From contig JBAMJV010003118.1 of assembly GCA_037951105.1 (NCBI GenBank), positions 1 through 64,000 on the forward strand: a stretch of DNA of 64,000 nucleotides, written 5' to 3'. The translations under genes were made by a program, and so were the position numbers. Source of the DNA: Echinarachnius parma. Its lineage: Eukaryota > Echinodermata > Echinoidea > Clypeasteroida > Echinarachniidae. Positions within the stretch are counted from its first letter, which is position 1. Each line of letters opens with the position of its first letter. Below the pieces are notes generated by a model, which worked only from the letters and a program-made list of their open reading frames with translations, ran no database searches and was not told where the DNA came from. Positions 22,764-34,635 of this stretch are shown piece by piece.

Positions 22764-23175
22764 TTAAAGGGATAAGCCTAGTTGAGTTTTGGTATAGAGG
22801 GCGCTGCAAGAAATAATTTATTTATGGGGTAATGAAAAACTGAGTGTCAACTTCTTGGAAGAGCATACAATTTTAATGACAGATTAAACTTGATTTTGGA
22901 TCAAAATCGGTTGAGAAACGGCTGAAATATCCAAAAAGAAAACTATAACCATTTGTAATTATTGTGGGGTCCCACAATAATTCAATAATTTTGGACCAGC
23001 CGTAAAAAAAGATGCCTACACTTTTCAAAAATGTACACAAGATATTTTTAAATAGTTGATAATCTCTTTATTTTATCATTATTTTAGCAAAACATCACAT
23101 GCACGATTTTTGTTTAATGGTTGAAACCAATGAATTTTTAGAGAGTGTGTTATGGTCTTCTTAGTTACCATAACA
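22764..23175. mobile_element. R1-family MITE, right end not found
   Basis: Starts TTAAAGGGATAAG... and runs through the family's 'AATGAAAAACTGAGTGTCAA' block. It includes a central palindrome (22957-22982) built on AATTATTGTGGG and the 'CATCACATGCACGA' block. Similarity ends near GGTTGAAACCAATG. Confidence 0.7.
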
Positions 23176-24089
23176 AATAACACCAATTGTTCTCTTTTCA
23201 TTATTCCGTGTTTCTAAACCACAAAAATACTTTGTGCTCTTTTTAACCATGTTCTGCCCATAGATTTCATTAATTGCCTTATCCAAGTCCCTTATAAATA
23301 ATGTTTTTATTTCAGATACTGTCACATCATTGTCCTCTTTTTTTTTTTTATATATATATGAGGAGATATTCTGCTTTAGTTCTAAAATTCTTTTTAAAAA
23401 TAGTTCTTCGAATTCACATTCCTTTCCTTTGTTTTTCCACTCGAGTAATCAATACAATAACCAATTTAACACTTTAAAAAATCCCATATAATATTGGAAT
23501 CAAATATACAGATTGATACAAAAATATAACCTAGCCTTATTGATGCTCGGGTGGTTTCTTGATGTATAGTAAACCAAAACTCATTTTTATGCTCCTTTCT
23601 ATCAAATCTTCTAAATTAATATAAAACATGTCATTACTTTTAACATTGGCTTGCTGCCTATTTGTACTTTTATATTCCGTAGAATATCCGAGTTCCTTGC
23701 AAAATTAATATTCAAAGTCCCTATTTCATCCAATTTGTAAAGCACATCGATAAAAAGGGTAATTGTATCTTCATTTGGCCCATAAATATTTGTAAAATAA
23801 ACTGTAAATTATCTTCCATCCTCGTCGAAGACACATGATTATCAATGTCTGAAAAATATATTCTCGGTTGCTTGCGCGCTATGTAGGAACAGGATGCGGA
23901 AGGCTACAATGGACTACCCACGATTCGCCTTGCGTGTGCTCGTACTAGGCAGGCATAATATTCCAACATTGTGTTTTGCATTAGTTACAAGGCGCACGCA
24001 AGATGGCTGCGCATACATTATGAGTGTTTCGTTCAAATCAAAGTATTTTATAATTGTCCAGCCCGTACCCACACACACACACACATATT

Positions 24090-24290
24090 TTTGAATAGTT
24101 GATGATGATCTCTCTATTGAATCATTGTTTAAACAAAGCATCAAATGCACCATTTTGTATGAAAATGGTTGAAACCAATATGTCGAAACTAATATGTTTT
24201 TAGAGAGCGACGTCTTTAGTTTTAACGGCTACTTTATGAATAATAACAGTTTGTTTTACCATTCAACCATCATTGAAATATATTTTGATG
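24090..24290. mobile_element. R1-family MITE fragment
   Basis: Matches the GATCTCTCTATT...ATCATTGTTT...GGTTGAAACCAAT...TTTTAACGGCT part of R1. It is preceded by a short (AC)n tract at 24069-24086. Confidence 0.6.
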
Positions 24291-24690
24291 ACAACTTACA
24301 AGTTTAAGACACTACAGTTGTATTTTACCTGAACTGTACTATACATTACATTTACAGTAATGCCATTTGGAATATGATAGTATAACTGAATTGTACTATC
24401 ATTGTAACTGTAATATGTACATGATATCGTAGTAATCACCGTGGTAACCTTGCCCAAATAGTAATAATTGTGTTTTGGGTGATTAATGTAATCATCATAA
24501 ATGTTATTATTTCTATTTAAAAAAATTTGTATAGATCTGTGCACACAATGCTAATGTCAACGCCTGAAACTAGCAAAAAAATGCATTGTACTTTACTTAT
24601 TTGTTAAAATGTATAGTTATGTTTGTAACTGCGAATATAATTCGAGTTGCTTATTATGTTTTGTATTGTTCTTTCTTATTTTTATTACAG

Positions 24691-25653
24691 CTACCGAGAA
24701 GGACATTTGCCGGAGCACCAAATCTACAAACGGTCGATCTCCAGAGTAATGTCATCCAACTAATCAACCGCGAAGCATTCTGCGGATCGGGGATCAGAAG
24801 TGTCAACCTGTACAACAACATCATCAGCATCCTTGAAGACGGCACATTCCAGTGCATTCAAAATGTACAAATCATCAATGTTAAGAAAAACACATTGAGG
24901 TCACTGAACTTTCGCGTCTTCCGGGGCCTTTCAGCGCTGGAACAACTCTACCTGTCGATGAATTATCTCACAAGCCTTCCAGAAGATGTCTTCAGTGATC
25001 TATCCGCTCTTCTAATCTTACATCTGTCAGACAATAATATAAAACATCTTTATGCGAACATCTTCTCCAGTTTGATTAACTTGAAAGAAATTGAGCTGTC
25101 CGGAAATGGTCTGAATAATACTGGGGGTGTGTTTCGCTTACCGTCCATACAAAGGATAAACCTCCGTAATAACGCCCTTACACGTATTGACAATTTCGAA
25201 CTCGACAAATCAAGCAATGTTACACACCTCTACCTTTCGGGAAATCCCTGGTTCTGTGACAACCAGCTGAATTCCTTTCTCTACTGGTACCAAAACAACA
25301 CATACATTGTTGAGAAAGATGTTCCCCTGTGTAGTGGCCCCGACAATCTGGCCAACAAACCCTTGTATAATTTATCTCTCCCACTCAAGCCATCGGGTGG
25401 TAAACCTAATGGCACAGATGCTGTACCACCCAAAGATAATGAAAATTCAAAGGTGTTGGCATGGTGGGTTATCCTTATAATCGTATTGATTGTTGTTTTC
25501 GCGCTTGTTGGCGGCGTTTCGATGTGTATTTGCTGTTACTCACGGTACGTGACAAGGGCAAAAACCGACCTAGCACGTGTCGTTTATCATGTTTATAAGC
25601 TGGTAGGCCAAGATGGTGCACCCGGTGGCCAGGTTAAAATCGCCCTCCGCTAA
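24691..25653 (+). CDS. LRR transmembrane receptor gene D, exon 2 (LRRs, LRRCT, TM, short tail)
   Basis: The exon follows a strong pyrimidine tract and TTATTACAG, starts in phase 0, and encodes residues 94-413 with TAA at 25651-25653. About eight LRRs (VDLQSNVIQL, VNLYNNIISI, INVKKNTLRSL, LYLSMNYLTSL, LHLSDNNIKHL, IELSGNGLNN, INLRNNALTRI, LYLSGNPW) lead into an LRRCT cap (NPWFCDN... closing ...PLCSGP, about residues 277-309). A short stalk and one membrane helix (about 349-373, VLAWWVILIIVLIVVF...) follow, then CICCY and a basic tail of about 35 residues. The tail is far shorter than in gene 1 and unrelated to it, so any signalling would differ; an unseen later exon could extend it. Several N-glycosylation sequons lie in the ectodomain. 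The gene belongs to the same family as gene 1 but is an older, divergent paralogue. Confidence 0.87.
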   Translation, partial: LPRRTFAGAPNLQTVDLQSNVIQLINREAFCGSGIRSVNLYNNIISILEDGTFQCIQNVQIINVKKNTLRSLNFRVFRGLSALEQLYLSMNYLTSLPEDVFSDLSALLILHLSDNNIKHLYANIFSSLINLKEIELSGNGLNNTGGVFRLPSIQRINLRNNALTRIDNFELDKSSNVTHLYLSGNPWFCDNQLNSFLYWYQNNTYIVEKDVPLCSGPDNLANKPLYNLSLPLKPSGGKPNGTDAVPPKDNENSKVLAWWVILIIVLIVVFALVGGVSMCICCYSRYVTRAKTDLARVVYHVYKLVGQDGAPGGQVKIALR

Positions 25654-26157
25654 CATCCCTTCTTGCCTCTCCCAAACATACTTTAGCTTCACGATGTGCT
25701 GACGGTTCAATAAGAGGTTTAAATCAACGCCCTTTGTATCAACATCCCACTACTTGTTTTAGTTCTCATTCCATTTTTTCATTCACCAGTGCTAAAAATA
25801 TAAGCTACCCCACCGCCTTTGTTCATCCCAATTTTATTGACGATCCATATATTGAAAGTTTAATGTAAAAGGCTACAATTATTCCATCTTCTCCACCGGA
25901 TACACGGAAATAAATAGTGATCATATTTATAACATGCAATAATACTTCATCCAAACATTGCCAGAAGTCTATCAGGGTATGGACCATTTTATGTATTAGT
26001 AATCCGTTCAGTCACTTAATGTCATGCGGGCTTCGGAGCACTTCCTTATATCGATTAGGCTATTGTAAGCATTTTATGTTTTTGTTAACAATCGATCGAA
26101 TATGGGATACTACGAGATATATTTATTATTGATATTTTAGCTGTTTTAAAACCTATT
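25654..26157. other. 3' flank of LRR gene D
   Basis: Presumed 3' UTR and intergenic sequence. No element recognised. Confidence 0.4.
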
Positions 26158-26265
26158 TGTCATTAAAAATGTATTCTCCTTCAAATTTGACACTCAGTTT
26201 GTTATAACCTCACAAAAATGTTAATTTTTTGGAGCGCCCCCTATACCAAAACTTAATTACCCCAA
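26158..26265. mobile_element. R1-family MITE end fragment
   Basis: CATTAAAAATGTATTCTCC...GACACTCAGTTTG...GCGCCCCCTATACCAAAACTTAATTACCCC matches the end of the R1 family. Confidence 0.65.
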
Positions 26266-26702
26266 GTAAAAATTCTGTAGTGGGTAGAAAAATCGTGTGG
26301 CACCTGGTGTGTTTGTGAACTAGACATACAAGGTGTGAGTATTCAAATTCGATGGTATTCGCAAGAGTGATGTTTAACTTATCATAACTCAGTATCGTAG
26401 TGGAGGAAAGAGAAACTTGCCTTCCTCCCTTTAAATTAGCAAAATGGCAAAGTGGAAAAAACAGAAGCGTAATCAAAACTAGTTTCTTCAAATAATGTTT
26501 GTAAGGCTTAGCTTATCATTAGTCTGTTCGTCTTTTACTTCCTAAATGTCTATAACTAGCGCAATGTAAGAAGTAGATGGCGCAATGGACATGCATTTGT
26601 TTTATCGAATCAAATTTATACTTGTATAATTGTATTTGTTTCTTCTGTTATTTCATTATTTATTGAACACATACCTGAAAGTAATGAAAATAATGAGTAA
26701 TT

Positions 26703-26901
26703 CAGGCCCGTAGCCATAATTGTTCAAAGGGGTGGGCCGTGGGGTGTAATTTACAAAAAGTGGACCGAGACCGATCACATACCGATACCGAGACCACTGG
26801 TTTAGATGTGTAAGCGGGGGGAGAGGGGGGGGGGGGGGGTTGATCGTCGGCAAAATATATCATGGCCGAGACCGATGAAAAGAAGACCCTTAATTCTTAA
26901 T

Positions 26902-26938
<37 letters not shown>

Positions 26939-26950
26939 GCTACGGGCCTG
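26703..26950. mobile_element. MITE with CAGGCCCGTAGCC inverted ends (hAT-like)
   Basis: CAGGCCCGTAGCC at 26703 is matched by GGCTACGGGCCTG at 26938-26950. The inside holds long G and C runs (about 26817-26839 and 26907-26934). The CAG...CTG ends with a CGTAGCC core resemble hAT-type MITEs of marine invertebrates; an 8-bp target duplication is not evident, so the class is tentative. Confidence 0.65.
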
Positions 26951-26953
26951 AAG

Positions 26954-27340
26954 TTAAAGGGACTTAGTAACATTGTCCAAATCCTCAAAATAAAATGTTA
27001 ATTCTAACGGTTCCCCATACCTTGTTGTATTCGTATTACAAATAAAATCATGGGACAGGTTTTGGTTTTTCAAATTTCCCTTTTGTTACAAAGATATGTA
27101 CGAACGAAGTATTCAGATAAGAAAAACTCCGGTGGTGTTTTTCTTACTGTGTACAAAATGAGTGCAGTGAGTTAGTGACTATCACTTTGCATATTTCGCT
27201 CATTACTTGGCCATGCAATGTCCATTTGACTTGAAATTTTCACACAATACCCTGTGGACATATGAGATAACAACAATATACATTGCATCAACCATTCATC
27301 ACTTTTTGCACATGTCAACAAAGTTACTAGATCCCTTTAA
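26954..27340. mobile_element. R3-family MITE, full length, TTAA ends
   Basis: 387 bp from TTAA-AGGGACTTAGTAACATTG to CAAAGTTACTAGATCCCT-TTAA. Other copies lie at 61060-61392 and, as fragments, at 6200-6502 and 48751-48826. No coding capacity. Confidence 0.8.
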
Positions 27341-27609
27341 TCTCATAATTATGTAGCTATTTTGTGTGACGCTCATCAAAGTACAATTTTTACTTTTTCC
27401 ACAATAATTTGCATGCATACCCGTATATAATTTGTACCTATATGTGAGTATACTCTTACTATAGCGCTGAGTTAAAACGTGTGCTAAACGTTTAAACCAC
27501 CTTAAAAGTGATACACGTTTAGCAGTTATAAAAACGTGTAAAGTTTAAAATACGGTTAAATATTCGTTTCATATATGTTTGATATACGTTGATTTGTTCA
27601 ACATAATGT

Positions 27610-27993
27610 TTAAAGGGGTAGTACAGTTTTGGTAAGGCTGAACTTTAGTAACTAAAACCTGCACAGTAGCATCGAAAGGTATACAAACATACAAACGACT
27701 AGGTAGATCATCAACAACTATTTAAAAACCGCTTTTGAAATTTGTTGAAAAAGTGTAAGCATTTATTTTTTTTTTTTTCAAAAAATCATCGTATTTATTT
27801 GGGGCCCAAATAAATACGATCGGATATATTTATTCATATTTCAGCCATTTCTGAACCAAATTTGACCAAATAAAGTTTATTCTGCCATTAAAATTGCATG
27901 TTCTTTCCAATTCGACACTCTGTTTTTTCATTACCTCACGAAAAAATTGTGTTGTGCAGCGCCCTCTCTACCAAAACTGAACTACCCCTTTAA
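27610..27993. mobile_element. R1-family MITE, internally shortened, TTAA ends
   Basis: 384 bp from TTAA-AGGGGTAGTACAG to CTGAACTACCCCT-TTAA. It carries a perfect central palindrome at 27788-27820 (arms ATCGTATTTATTTGGG around one G). It is closest to the copy at 58401-58942 but shorter. Confidence 0.82.
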
Positions 27994-28004
27994 TATATAT
28001 TATT

Positions 28005-28415
28005 AATATAGGTTTTCCCGCTCAATTTCGCGATTGTGTCAATCGAATTGATAATATGAGCAAACAAATTCGCGCGATTTGCGATCGCCGTACCAAAACA
28101 GCATTCAAATTCGTAAATAGTCGTTCAAAATCACGTAGGAGCAAGTGAATTTGCACAAAGTGCATACCTTTTCATCAATGGTCATTCGAATTCGCGAAAG
28201 ACCGTTGACAGTTGGCTGCACATTGGCGAATTCGAATGCCCATAAATGAACTTCTGTGTCTATTCACGAAAGCGTGTGCGTATGCATGAATTCGCATGCA
28301 CTTATTCGGAATTTGGAAGACCGATACCAACGATTACGCGGCAACGCGCAAATTCGAATGACCCTAAATGAATTCGATTGAAAAAAGTGCAAAATTGAGC
28401 GGGAAAACCTATATT
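28005..28415. mobile_element. 411-bp MITE with AGGTTTTCCCGCTCAATTT inverted ends
   Basis: AATATAGGTTTTCCCGCTCA at the left is matched by its complement at the right end; flanking TATA is compatible with a TA target. The inside has many GAATTCG-type words (for example near 28188, 28231, 28288, 28346 and 28370) and is more CpG-rich than its surroundings. No coding capacity. Confidence 0.8.
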
Positions 28416-30825
28416 TCAGGATGTGACTGGATTGAATAATTATGAACTATTGTTTGCCGATTTTTTTTTTGTAATTGTTGTATTATTTGAGTCTATAACT
28501 CATGTTCGCCTTATTAACTATTGCATTGTTCACGAGTATATTATGTATTTTTTAAATAATGATTTCATACACGTTATCATTGTAACGTGTGAACATTTTT
28601 AAACCCCCCTTCGTGTTTTGGAAACAGTAAAGTGCTAGAACTATGTTTGATTGTAAATTATGTTCCTATAGTACCTTAATTGGTTCTGGTATTAAGATTT
28701 ATTTGTACTGTGTTGTTGCTGTTTTTTTTTTTTACTAATAAGAGGCTTTTCTATACATGGTATTGAAATGTCCACGTCAGGGTATTTTTCTTCAACAATA
28801 TTCGCTTAAACTATGTACTTTATTATTGATGTATGTTAACAATGTTTTATTAAAACGCAGAGAAAGTAAACAATTCATAACATATTATAAACGATACGGT
28901 ATGTCGACGCGCAGACTTAAAAGAAAAGATGTGCCATGAAATATATAATTGCAAATATTTTGCGTGTACCAAAACAAATAATTCAATAGAGGGATTATCA
29001 AAACAATTTAAAAGCCAAATTAAAAAATCTTTGGGATAATTTCAGAAGGGTAGGTGTTATAATATCTTCTTAATTCTATCATTTTAGCGATATTTGTATT
29101 ATTATTTACACGCTAAATTTGCTTACCATGAATAGTTTATTAATATAATTATAAGTCAATTCTTTTCCTCACTTACTAATCTCGAGAATTGCTGTATAAA
29201 ATATTGAATGTAGTTGTGAAATAATTTATCAATTAAGTATAGAGTACGAATATATTAAGTATGTATAAAGTTTGCTAATGTTTTGGAAAATAGATGAACA
29301 GATATAATCTAATCTTTTTAAATATTTGTATACGACGAAGACCCTATCGAACAAAAAAATCCTCAATGAACAAACAATGAATTTGGTCATACATTTTTGT
29401 CAGGCGTTCGAGAGCGAGGAGCAATGAAGGTTACAACATAGTTTCTCTCTGAAGTAGTGTCAAAAAGGGAATCTATAAAAGATATGTATCTATAATGTTA
29501 GTGTATGAGTGTCCTTATTCTTGTCATCAGTTTGTATCTTATCTCAGTATAGTAATCTGGTAATAGTGGTGATACTGTGTAATATGTGCCTTGAGCATTC
29601 CTTTCACTTTTATACAACGATGATATAATTAGATTAATATGTCAATCGTATCTTTCACATGCCTTCTATGCCTTCTTTGTACTTTTCTATACATTCTTCC
29701 TTTTGCAATCATGCAACCAGTCACTTTTTATCTGAGAGTCAATTCTAAGATCTATCAATCGATATGTAATTATTACTAATATACCTTCGAGCTTTTGTTA
29801 CACAGTTTATTTGTGTTATGATCTTTGTGCCAGTTCCTTTGTATGTCTACATGATATTCAAAGCGTTATAATTATCGTTATTTTAGGACATTCTGATCAT
29901 GTGTTGAGGATTAGAGTGATGAAATTAGTCATGCCATGATAAAAACAATAATAAATCATTTGTGAAATCTCAGTAAGGTACACTGCTTAATTAGACAAGG
30001 AAATGCAGAAACACCGCGAAATTGGCATAAAATAAGATTACTGTAAAATGAATTTTATTATTAAAACTTTATTATGCGATTGGGGGAATATACGTATAGT
30101 TGTATAGAATGTATATATGTTAAATTTAGAGCGTATAATTATTTGGCCAGTCGGGTACAATTTTACTCTATAGGAATTACCAAATGTATTACATTTGACT
30201 TGTTTTTACTGTTATGCAAATAGGGGTTTGTTGGTTTATTATTTATAGTTTTAATTGAGCCATATTTATGCTTTCATATCAATCTTCAGAATTACCTAAT
30301 GTATTTATGTGTATGATATGTTCGTTACTATAGTGGGAAACAGGGTTATACAAACTCGTTTTTCGTTTAAACAAAGTACATCTAAATCTACAGCACCATA
30401 TCTACATAAAAGGGGGATGGAGTTCATTCTACGCTATTTTATTTTGTGTATTGTTTTACAGACAACAAGTACAACGTACATGCAAACATGGTTGCTAAAT
30501 CAGTCTTGCCTTTTTTGTTTGTCTTTTTGGCAACCATGTGGGTTTGTTTTATAGATCAATACAAGTAAACCGGGACCAGCAACCTTTATTACAGTGTAAT
30601 TGGCTTCCGCGTTGGTGCCTTTTTTAAACGAATTTGTACATTGCTATGTTCAGATAGATAACTTTGTTTGTAATTGTTTTTAAAATTGAGCATCATGAAC
30701 AGGTAAAATCGTATGAATGAAATTTCAATTATTTGAATAAATTAGAGCAAAGCTATCAGAATAATAGATACAAGTCTTAATAAATTATAAGTAAGATGAA
30801 TGACACTGTATAGCGCATTAATTTG
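28416..30825. other. Intergenic, no feature seen
   Basis: AT-rich, with short random open frames only. Confidence 0.5.
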
Positions 30826-31148
30826 TTTGTTTGTTTGTTTGGTTGGTTGGTGGGTTGGTTGGTGGGTGGGTCGGATGGTGGGTGGGCCGGTTGGTGGGTG
30901 GGTCGGTTGGTTGGTTGGATGTTGAATGGTTGGTTGGATGGTGGGTCTGTTGTTTGGTTTGTTGGTTGGTTGGTTGGTTGGTTGGTTGGTTGGTTGGTTG
31001 GTTGGTTGGTTGGTTGGTTGGTTGGTCGGTCGGTTGGTCGGTCGGTTGGTCGGTGGGTCGGTGAGTCGGTGGGTCGGTAGGTTGGTTGGTTGGTTAGTTG
31101 GTTGGTTGGTTCGTTGGCCGGTCGGTTGGTTGGTTGGTCGGTTGGTTA
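30826..31148. repeat. (TTGG)n minisatellite, partly degenerate
   Basis: Starts as TTTG repeats, passes into TTGG with GGTGGG and GGTCGG variants, is purest at about 30960-31024 and degenerates again to about 31148. The overlapping Gly/Trp/Leu/Val open frames are repeat artefacts. Confidence 0.9.
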
Positions 31149-32863
31149 AGGTATACTAGACACATAATTATATACTTTTACCTGTTTAGGGTCGTACAAA
31201 TAATACTTGTTTAGGGTAAGAACCCCCCCCCCCCGCCCCACCCCCACGGGGGGTAGGAGTTTATTGGAGAGAAGTGCCCCGATAAAAAAAACAATAACAA
31301 ACGTAAAGGGAATTAACTTAAAACTTCAGAAATACTTAGGTGTGCCCCAGGCCTCTACCCCAAATCAGCCCGACCATGCACATGAACACGCAACACCACT
31401 GCGCAAGTTTGTTTAAGGGCATTCAGCTGCCCTGTAATAAGCTACGTATTAAACTTTTTTGAAGAATCCAATAAAATTAAGCAATTCGCTGGCAAGTTCG
31501 TGTCTATTGCACTGTAGAACGTGGCTATACGTGACAATACGAGGCAGATCTGGGTTTTCATGACGCTTGCATGTGCAGGGAGGCAGAGGAAAAATGTTAC
31601 AATATTCAAAATTCTTCTATGATATGATATATTATAAAACGCTGTAAGATGACGCGCCGCTGCTTGGTGACTTTTTTCTTTTGGGTCTTGTGCATATTTT
31701 AAAACAAAAATTTTGAAAATCGGACTTACCGATACGAAGTCACGTGACCTTTTGTCTATGCATGTCAGCCCGAAAATCGCTCAATTTCGTGATTTGTGTA
31801 CAAAACATATGGAAATATCAGTTTTTGTAAAAGGAAGTATATCATTGGTTATTTGGTCTTGTTTACATTTTATATCTTTGTTTTGGTGTTCAAAATAGAT
31901 GAATTATAGTTAGAAATAAAATAAACAACAAAAACAATAAAATACATAAGTAAAAAAAAACAAAGAAATACATAAGAAATGTTTAATTATGAAGAATATA
32001 TGATTTATGGGTAAAAATATGAATTTTATGACCTTATTTGCATAAATTACCATAAACATGCAAATTAATGAATTTAAAAAAAAATTAAAATTACCATTGT
32101 ATTCTATACACTTAACTTATCATGCGTGCACATTTTCACGGCGATCGGCCGCTCCGCGGCCGAGATCTTGGGGGGGGGCCATAATGGCCCCCCCCCCCCC
32201 CCGGCCTGCTGAAGACCTCAAATAGCCCGGCCTTTTTAGGGTTAAGGGGTCTAAGGAGCAGACTAAAACTACAAAATACATAGACTTGGAGCTACCAAAG
32301 ACCTACGGAAACCCTAAAAAAAGTCTCAAATGGTGGTCCAAGGAGCTGACTATAGGACTTGGCGCTACTCAACTAGCCTACCTAGCCAAGTCATTCCTGG
32401 GGTCTATGGAGCGGCAATTTTTGAAAATCGGGTATCTTTAGAGCGGCAATCGGGTGTGAAAACGGGGTTCTTTTAAGCGGCACATACCCGTCTTACATTA
32501 TACATGAGTGCCCCCCGGACCCCCCCCCCCCCCGCCCCCCCCCCCCCCCCCCCCCCCGGAGTGATATCCGAACATCAATCCCTGTCTATCACGGCTGAAG
32601 GATGACATAAATATAGGTCAACGGCGCCAATACTGGGCAATACTGATACTGATGTTCTAGATTTTCTGTCTCTGGACAATGAACCGAAGTCTTCTGAAAG
32701 TCTGGGAACACGATCACCATGCACCACCGCACCGGTTCCGTTCATCGATCACACACACGTGTCACCTGACGGATGGCGCTGGCGTCTCAACCCTCTTGAT
32801 TAGTCTCAATCAATACTTGTGACAACTAATACAATGTCGGCTGTATAAGTACTAATTTTTGTT
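31149..32863. other. Intergenic with G/C-run blocks upstream of LRR gene 2
   Basis: C-runs lie near 31227-31237, 32190-32202 and 32520-32557. At 32169-32200 a G-run, CCATAATGG and a C-run form a strong hairpin. The part at 32560-32860 is richer in C and A, contains CACACGTGTCAC, and may include the old promoter of gene 2. Nothing coding is recognised. Confidence 0.45.
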
Positions 32864-33131
32864 ATGAATTTTATTTTAATATTGTTGGTATTTTCTTGTT
32901 TTACATTAAAGGCTACTAATGGTATTGTATCTATGAAAGGATGCCCCTTACGTCCCGGGGTACAGACAGGCCAACTGCGAGGGAAGATATCTGTCAAATG
33001 TACCCCCAGAGTGTCATGGAGCTTCTTTCCTCTCGCTACAGTACAACCTTATCACGAGTATCGAACCTCGAACCTTTAGAAGCTTCACATCCCTGCAGCA
33101 CCTCATCCTGTCTAATAATAAGATTTAACAT
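32864..33131 (+). pseudogene. LRR gene 2 (paralogue of gene 1), exon 1, decayed
   Basis: The ATG at 32864 opens a good signal peptide (MNFILILLVFSCFTLKATNG), different from that of gene 1. The LRRNT and LRR1 part (YRQANCEGRYL-like, then LSLQYNLITSIEPRTF) is in another frame, because one extra base is present near 32958 relative to 1105-1374. The conserved ...NNKIQQ end reads NNKI-stop. The GTAAGT donor at 33132 is kept. Together these mark a dead exon. The rest of gene 2 lies at 34636-36163 and 42822-42943. Confidence 0.75.
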
Positions 33132-34635
33132 GTAAGTACAAACAAACATTGATTTGTTTAATGGTATAAAGACGAATATACAGATATTTACTTTGTACAT
33201 ATTGATATTGTACTGTGAAAATTGTACATGCATATAAATATGGTCAAAATAAAGTTCAGCGTTTTTATTATCATATCAAGCATTTTGTCACAGGCTGAAA
33301 CAACCAGTCCTGCGAAATCATGGGACAATTATTGAATCTTTTGATTGACATGTTACCAGGAGGTAATTCGAACTGTTATTATCATGGACATAAAGTCTTA
33401 AAACGTTAGAGAAAATGAAAAATACCCATCAGCCGTATGATAATGTTGACATTATATTGTGAATAGTTCGAAAATCGTAACTGCAAGACGAGATTTTGCA
33501 GCAGTGTAAATTTGAAAACTCCGGTGCATACTTAAGTAGGGGATCCCCCGCTACCGTAGCCAATCAAGATCGCGCATTGCACTGGCCACACCCACAGCTA
33601 TATAATCACTGGTTCTCACCCTATTAATATAATGATACTCTATCGATATCGATATCGAGAAATGATAGCTATAATAATTGTATTTCAATTTTGGACCCAG
33701 TCAAATTGCCTTCCTAAGTATACACCAGATTGAGTAATGTCAAGTTAAACATTGCAAAAGCACCCTTACCGTGCACGAGCGGATACCCACCAACCATCAC
33801 ACCCTCACATCAAACCCTTTCCCCTCTCGGTCGCTTTGCTCCCTCGGTCTTGTCTTCGTCTGGAATACTTTGTTCATGTTTTTTAATCATAAATAATGTG
33901 GCATTTGATGCAATGTTTAAACAGTTTATGTCACTTTGCGAATATTATTTTGGGGTGCATATTTTTGTTTTTCATGAAACAAATATAACCTCTTGTTTCG
34001 GTCGGTAGAATCATAACGCACCTACCAACATTATAGTACATGTCATCAAGTCAGAATTCCCACCAGATTGCACAGTTCTAGTTTTTTTTTAAATAGACCA
34101 TGGAAGCCAAAACCCCATTGTATATTTAAGCATATAAATAAGTGTTTCCTTTAACATGATCGGATTGCAATTGTAGATTCATTTTGTGACAATGCATTTA
34201 ATTTGTATGTATATGGCCTCAAAATGAAACCCTTTCATGGGAACGTCCCCCATTTAAAGGTATTGTGGCTCAATGGTAGAGCACCGGTCTAGCAATCCGG
34301 AGGTCTCGGGTCCGATTCCCGACGAATCCTTATTTTATTTGCCCATGTTCAATAATTTAAAATATTTCTAGTAAGTTTCCTCTATATGTTTGAATTCATG
34401 TTCCTTTCTTATAAAACTATCAAAACAAATTTCTAAAGAATCTTACAATTATATTTATGACTGAAGTCTGATATTCCATATTTGCAAACAAACTTATGAT
34501 AAATTGATTACTTCATATGGTTGAAATTGTTGGTATTTCGCCTATTACCAGATCTCGTAAACTGGTAAACACATTATTTTCTTTCAAGCCTCTTGATTTT
34601 ATTCATTTTATGCCCACTTTTACTTTGATTCACAG
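33132..34635 (+). other. Intron of LRR gene 2
   Basis: 1504 bp, GTAAGT ... GATTCACAG, homologous to the intron of gene 1 from about 33350 onward, including the tRNA-like sequence. It lacks the R1 MITE found in gene 1. Confidence 0.7.
34259..34330 (+). tRNA. tRNA-Ala(AGC)-like sequence in the intron of LRR gene 2
   Basis: A 72-nt cloverleaf: acceptor GGTATTG/CGAATCC (two mismatches), D stem GCTC/GAGC, anticodon stem CCGG/CCGG with loop CTAGCAA (AGC), variable loop AGGTC, T stem TCGGG/CCCGA. The B box is GGTCCGATTCC, one change from consensus. A T-rich run (TTATTTTATTT) just downstream could act as a Pol III terminator. It is the paralogue of 3455-3530. Confidence 0.5.

Noticed and set aside
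24586-24690. In-frame hydrophobic extension upstream of gene D exon 2, as an alternative signal peptide
   Set aside because: It is the pyrimidine-rich end of the intron before TTATTACAG; the phase-0 join to 14904 completes an LRR and explains the exon better.
30823-31159. Overlapping Gly/Trp/Val/Leu-rich open frames
   Set aside because: Products of the TTGG minisatellite in three frames.
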